Part shown: positions 29,501 through 31,853 of the stretch, in pieces
How the letters are laid out: each line of letters begins with the position of its first letter
Numbering within the stretch: position 1 is the first letter of the stretch
DNA from: a virus
IMG/VR virus record: IMGVR_UViG_3300030389_002013
Coordinates: 1 to 31,853 of that record
DNA length: 31,853 nucleotides
Strand: one strand, 5' to 3'
Program-made: the position numbers and the translations under genes
The notes under the pieces: generated by a model
What the model was told of the DNA's origin: nothing
Database searches by the model: none
The model's input: only the letters and a program-made list of their open reading frames with translations

Positions 29501-31727
29501 GGGAGAGTTAATTGTAGGTAGTGGAGAGTATATATCTTGGGGTTCATCAGGAAGTGCTGCAATAGAAGGAAGTACAGTATCTAATAGATTAAGATTTTAC
29601 ACAAATAGTACACTTGCCTTAACTTTAGACTCTTCTCAAGATGCTGTATTTGCAGGAAGTATAACTGCTACAAATATTTCATTGTCGGGTAATTCTAGTA
29701 CAATAGCTTTAACAAATGTAACTGATGGTAATGCTTTCTTAACTATAAATCATAGTGGTAATGAAAATTGGTTATTTAGTTGTGAATCAGGTTCTGGTAC
29801 TGCAGATTTTATTTCAATAAATGCTTCTGGTAAATCAGAAAAAGTTAAGTTTGGAGAGAATGGAGATATTATAGCTGATGGTTTGATACAAGCAACAGGA
29901 CTTATTGAAACTTCAAGTGTTATACAAACTTCAGATGGTAGTGTTGGAGCACCATCACATACTTTTAGTAGTGATTTAAATACTGGTATGTTTAGAAGTG
30001 GTGCTGATACAATAGGTTTTGCAACAGGTGGTTCTTTAGCATTGAGTATAGCAGATAATGATGCAACTTTTGCAGGAGATATAATTGCAAATGGTACTAA
30101 TGGAATAAAAATTAATACTACTGCTGACTTACAAACCTCAGCAGAGAGATTATCAGTAAATGGGTTAAGTGTAATTAAAAATAATTCTACAACTGCGGCC
30201 ACTTTATATATACAAAATCACGATACTACTGCTGACACTATACAACCATATATCTTTTTATCAGATAGTGGAGGCAATAGAGGAGGTCTAGGGGTAGAAA
30301 CAAGTACAGCAGATGTTACTCTTAGTGGACAAGGAGGTATAAATTTATCAACAGGAGCTAGTGGAGTTGCAGGAACAAAAAGAGTTATAATAGATAATAC
30401 AGGTAATACTACTTTTACAGGGAATGTAACTTTATCTTCAGCAAGTAGTCCTACTTTAGCAATTACAGATACAACTAATACTGTAACATTAAAGGCATAT
30501 TCACAAGATGCTAATTCACATATTGGTACTGTTACTAACCATCCTTTAATAATTGATACTAATAATACAGCAGCCATAACAATTAGTACTGGTCAACTAG
30601 TAACCTTTTCTGGTAATGTAAATTTAGCAGATGATAAAAAATTAAGATTAGGCGATAGTGAAGATTTTCAAATCTATCACGATGGCTCACATAGTTTTAT
30701 TGATAATACCAAAGGTTACACATATTTAAGAAATACAGGTGCTGATTCTCAAGGGATTATAATTAGGAATGATGATGCAGGAGATATTCATTTAGATAAT
30801 GATTTCGCAGGAAATATAATATTTAGTACAAGTGCTACTAATAGAATGGTACTTGATAGTTCAGGAGAACTTAAAATAAATAAAAGCATACATTTAGGAA
30901 ATGACAGTGGAGTTTTAACTCCTTCACAATATTCAATGTTAATTGAAGCTCCTAGTGGTACGAGTACAAATTTAAATATGTACACTTTTGGTTCGAGTGT
31001 TTTTAATATTGCATCAGATGGTACTACGGCTACTGTTGGTTGGGGAAGTACTCAAGAAAGAGAAGTAAACCTTGTAAACACAGGAACAGGCAATATAAAA
31101 GTTGGTATAAATAACGGGGCTCCTACTTCTGTTTTATCAGTAAAAACTTTACAAGATTCTAGTTTTGATGAGGGTATAGGAGTTATAAGAAGCAACTCAT
31201 CACAAACAGGTTATATTAATATGGTTGGTGGTGCTATGAATATAAATGCACCTGCTGACATACCTATTAAATTTAGAGACAACGGTACTACAAATGTAGA
31301 AATAAAAGCAAATGGTGTTTTATGTCAAAAAGGGAAAGCAAAAACTGCTTCAATCATAGAAGATGCTAAACAATTTACAGCAACGAATAGTAATGGTTCA
31401 AGTGGAACAAATACAGATGTTGAGTTTACATTAAGTGATTATGGGGTTGGAAACGCAGGTTATTATGATATTATTGTTTCAGCTAGTGGGTATGGAAGTG
31501 CAGGTGCAGCAGGTTTTAACTTTAGATACCAGATAGGTGGTTATTCAGGGCATACTGCAAATAGTACATTCCATAGAAATACAGTAATAACAGATGCTAC
31601 AACAAATTGTGGTGTCGCAATTAGAAATCCAGACCAAGATACGCTAGGTATTAGAGTATTTAATCAAACATCAGGAAATCAAACTATTGTAGGAGTTATT
31701 AAGATAGAAATAACATCAACGTATTAA
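26517..31727 (+). CDS. Giant repetitive tail fibre / receptor-binding protein
   Basis: A 1736-residue beta-rich protein, the largest of the phage. The N-terminus (MASLLNTKISNTYVGLIKTL, ...TTIPTSAAVATYVA, TIGGNLQVNGLL) is of the type that anchors marine phage fibres to the tail. The body repeats two short modules: ELYxNxSKKFETTxxGxxVTG (five clear copies from about 27090 to 28910) and DLxIYHDGSNSxIxDxGTGxLxI (about seven). The C-terminus (FNFRYQIGGYSGH... to ITSTY) is the likely receptor-binding tip. The distal half differs in oligonucleotide use from the rest of the genome. No reverse transcriptase or variable repeat pair is present. Confidence 0.85.
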   Translation: MASLLNTKISNTYVGLIKTLDNAVISSSLKELSDGSGNATGIHINNAGDLKVTNILEFGSLKDTGENITISKFVDAADGIGSNNNDTTIPTSAAVATYVAAQITLEDLDFSGDSGTGSVDLDSQVFAVVGTANEIETSASNQQLQIGLPDNVTIGGNLQVNGLLKGNNNIIIKDTNASGNRTMAAFYGGDKVELYFNDSKKFETTSGGATITGGITATGGSVFTSATFSGNVVLDDNSGASPQIQFINGNNDTGEILLNSSGKLEISTGGTDRLIISSGDTEFTGDISLPDEVKLRVGSSNDLEIYHDSNNSYIQDTGTGGLRITSDVLRVLDTTNAEVMIKAEANAGVELYYDNSKKFETTNTGVTVTGVVVSDGLSMGDNEQIRLGDGEDLRLFHNGTDSSINNYNGDLYITNQADNKDIIFRTDDSTGGFTEYFRIDGGFGSPQTIFPDNSQLNFGNGLDLRIIHEGSLNKISSHNHDFRIIQNLADGDMSFYADDGSGGGTATYFRLDGGEVETQFLKSTLHYDNVKAQFGDSRDLEIYHDGSNSYITDSGTGNLRIGGTEVDILNPDSNEFKARFKTDGSVELYHNNSKKFETSSTGATITGNLVMGSGQVKFADNGILMLGDSNDLQIYHDGSNSFISDQGTGTLKILSNGLEIKNAGDSGFMAFFGSTGASELYFNTAKKFETSAGGVIVTGTIDASGTIVSTGGNIRVGSDTGKFMAGASNDLQIYHDGTKSVIEDTGTGDLHIIGDNDIVFKDGSGNILANMNAINSVELNFAGSNKFATTNTGVSVTGNIVGNGNLTLDNTGDGATSTITLGGNDLGNKSNSILFAENRTSGAMTYGFTLTNEGSTSNNFIIKSHNNSAPGISALTIARADGAISTGGNLTVAGDLTVNGTTTTVNTSTLAVEDPLISMAKDNSANSVDIGFYGRYNDGTNRYLGLFADASNSNKFKLFKGLTAEPTTTVDTTNAGYADADLQIGALTSGNITSSGELIVGSGEYISWGSSGSAAIEGSTVSNRLRFYTNSTLALTLDSSQDAVFAGSITATNISLSGNSSTIALTNVTDGNAFLTINHSGNENWLFSCESGSGTADFISINASGKSEKVKFGENGDIIADGLIQATGLIETSSVIQTSDGSVGAPSHTFSSDLNTGMFRSGADTIGFATGGSLALSIADNDATFAGDIIANGTNGIKINTTADLQTSAERLSVNGLSVIKNNSTTAATLYIQNHDTTADTIQPYIFLSDSGGNRGGLGVETSTADVTLSGQGGINLSTGASGVAGTKRVIIDNTGNTTFTGNVTLSSASSPTLAITDTTNTVTLKAYSQDANSHIGTVTNHPLIIDTNNTAAITISTGQLVTFSGNVNLADDKKLRLGDSEDFQIYHDGSHSFIDNTKGYTYLRNTGADSQGIIIRNDDAGDIHLDNDFAGNIIFSTSATNRMVLDSSGELKINKSIHLGNDSGVLTPSQYSMLIEAPSGTSTNLNMYTFGSSVFNIASDGTTATVGWGSTQEREVNLVNTGTGNIKVGINNGAPTSVLSVKTLQDSSFDEGIGVIRSNSSQTGYINMVGGAMNINAPADIPIKFRDNGTTNVEIKANGVLCQKGKAKTASIIEDAKQFTATNSNGSSGTNTDVEFTLSDYGVGNAGYYDIIVSASGYGSAGAAGFNFRYQIGGYSGHTANSTFHRNTVITDATTNCGVAIRNPDQDTLGIRVFNQTSGNQTIVGVIKIEITSTY
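27418..30690 (+). repeat. Imperfect DNA repeats in the fibre gene (IYHDG units)
   Basis: Near-identical runs encoding DLEIYHD/DLQIYHD occur near 27420, 28130, 28405, 28700 and 30660, sharing a TATCACGAT core and often followed by GG and a Ser/Asn-rich stretch. Weaker copies are near 27700 and 27900. Spacing is irregular (about 270-750 nt, then a long gap), so they are protein-module repeats, not a tandem array. They offer sites for recombination between fibre genes. Confidence 0.7.
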
Positions 31728-31733
31728 TTTTAT

Positions 31734-31741
31734 TATATTTG
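31734..31741 (+). promoter_or_regulatory. -7 box (TATATTTG) in the right junction copy
   Basis: A perfect TAnnTTTG box at the same place as that at 98-105. No TTG is visible 18-19 nt upstream, so this version of the promoter looks weaker than the left one. Confidence 0.4.
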
Positions 31742-31767
31742 AGTATTATTAATTAAATTTTTTAAAA

Positions 31768-31853
31768 ATGAGTAAAATAAAAGAAGAAGAATTAAAACAA
31801 ATACAAGAACAAGAACAAAAGAAAAATGCTATACTTATTGAGCTAGGTGGTTT
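31768..31853 (+). CDS. Small coiled-coil protein, start only (second copy of the 133 gene)
   Basis: The first 28 codons plus two bases are identical to bases 133-218. The gene is cut by the window end. It shows that the lysis region follows the fibre gene directly, as at the left end. Confidence 0.85.
   Translation, partial: MSKIKEEELKQIQEQEQKKNAILIELGG

Larger units (their letters stand above)
31635..31853. repeat. Right copy of the near-terminal repeat (partner 1-218)
   Basis: Identical to the left end in two blocks (31635-31700 and 31768-31853), diverged in between where the fibre stop codon and the lysis promoter lie. See the left copy for interpretation. Confidence 0.85.

Noticed and set aside
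28451-30985. Several antisense frames opposite the fibre gene
   Set aside because: They follow from the repetitive Gly/Thr/Ser codons of the fibre; no conserved motif and no minus-strand operon.
26517-31727. Diversity-generating retroelement acting on the fibre
   Set aside because: No reverse transcriptase gene and no template/variable repeat pair; the repeats are ordinary protein modules.
1-31853. CRISPR arrays, tRNA or rRNA genes, insertion sequences, integrase and attachment site
   Set aside because: No regular spacer-repeat pattern, cloverleaf, transposase or integrase frame was seen on reading through both strands by eye.

Overview
The window is an AT-rich, densely packed phage genome with essentially all genes on the + strand. 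It looks like a tailed phage (siphovirus) of a marine-type Bacteroidota/Flavobacteriia host. Reasons: many start codons lack a Shine-Dalgarno and sit behind A/T-rich leaders; several gaps carry the Bacteroidota sigma-A promoter (TTG, 18-19 nt, TAnnTTTG); the small-gene repertoire looks flavophage-like (recalled, not searched). No integrase, repressor, DNA polymerase, tRNA or rRNA was seen, so a lytic phage using host polymerase is the simplest reading. Bases 1-218 and 31635-31853 are two versions of the same junction (fibre 3' end to first lysis gene), so the window is close to one full genome of about 31.6 kb, opened inside the fibre gene.

Layout. 1-1781: fibre end, then the lysis region (coiled-coil protein, M15 peptidase endolysin, holin, several tiny proteins). 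1782-1981: non-coding, with short hairpins and a striking pyrimidine tract. 1982-2619: NinG-like gene pair. 2761-8496: early/replication genes (annealing protein, SSB, RepA-like ATPase, ECF-like sigma factor, PD-(D/E)XK nuclease, 5'-3' exonuclease, DnaA-like DNA-binding protein, Dam-type methylase, nucleotide pyrophosphohydrolase). 8539-9947: terminase. 10020-10687: small genes. 10821-19552: tail module, including a tail assembly chaperone with a -1 frameshift extension, two secreted/outer-membrane-type proteins and the tape measure. 19586-26435: head and connector module (XkdF-like protease polyprotein, scaffold, capsid, tube candidate, portal fusion, connector). 26517-31727: a 1736-residue repetitive fibre.

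Regulation. The most interesting signal is a bipartite motif, CAAA at 18-19 nt before TCGTTA(T), just upstream of 1982, 8539, 19586, 21379 and 23598, with a variant before 10821 and one perfect copy inside the connector gene ahead of the fibre. It does not resemble the host sigma-A promoter and does resemble the two-box form of ECF promoters; the genome encodes an ECF-like sigma factor at 4973-5452. My model: host-type promoters (before 133, 2761, 10020) drive early and lysis genes, and the phage sigma factor switches on virion operons, in several cases with almost leaderless mRNAs. Terminators directly precede two of these promoters.
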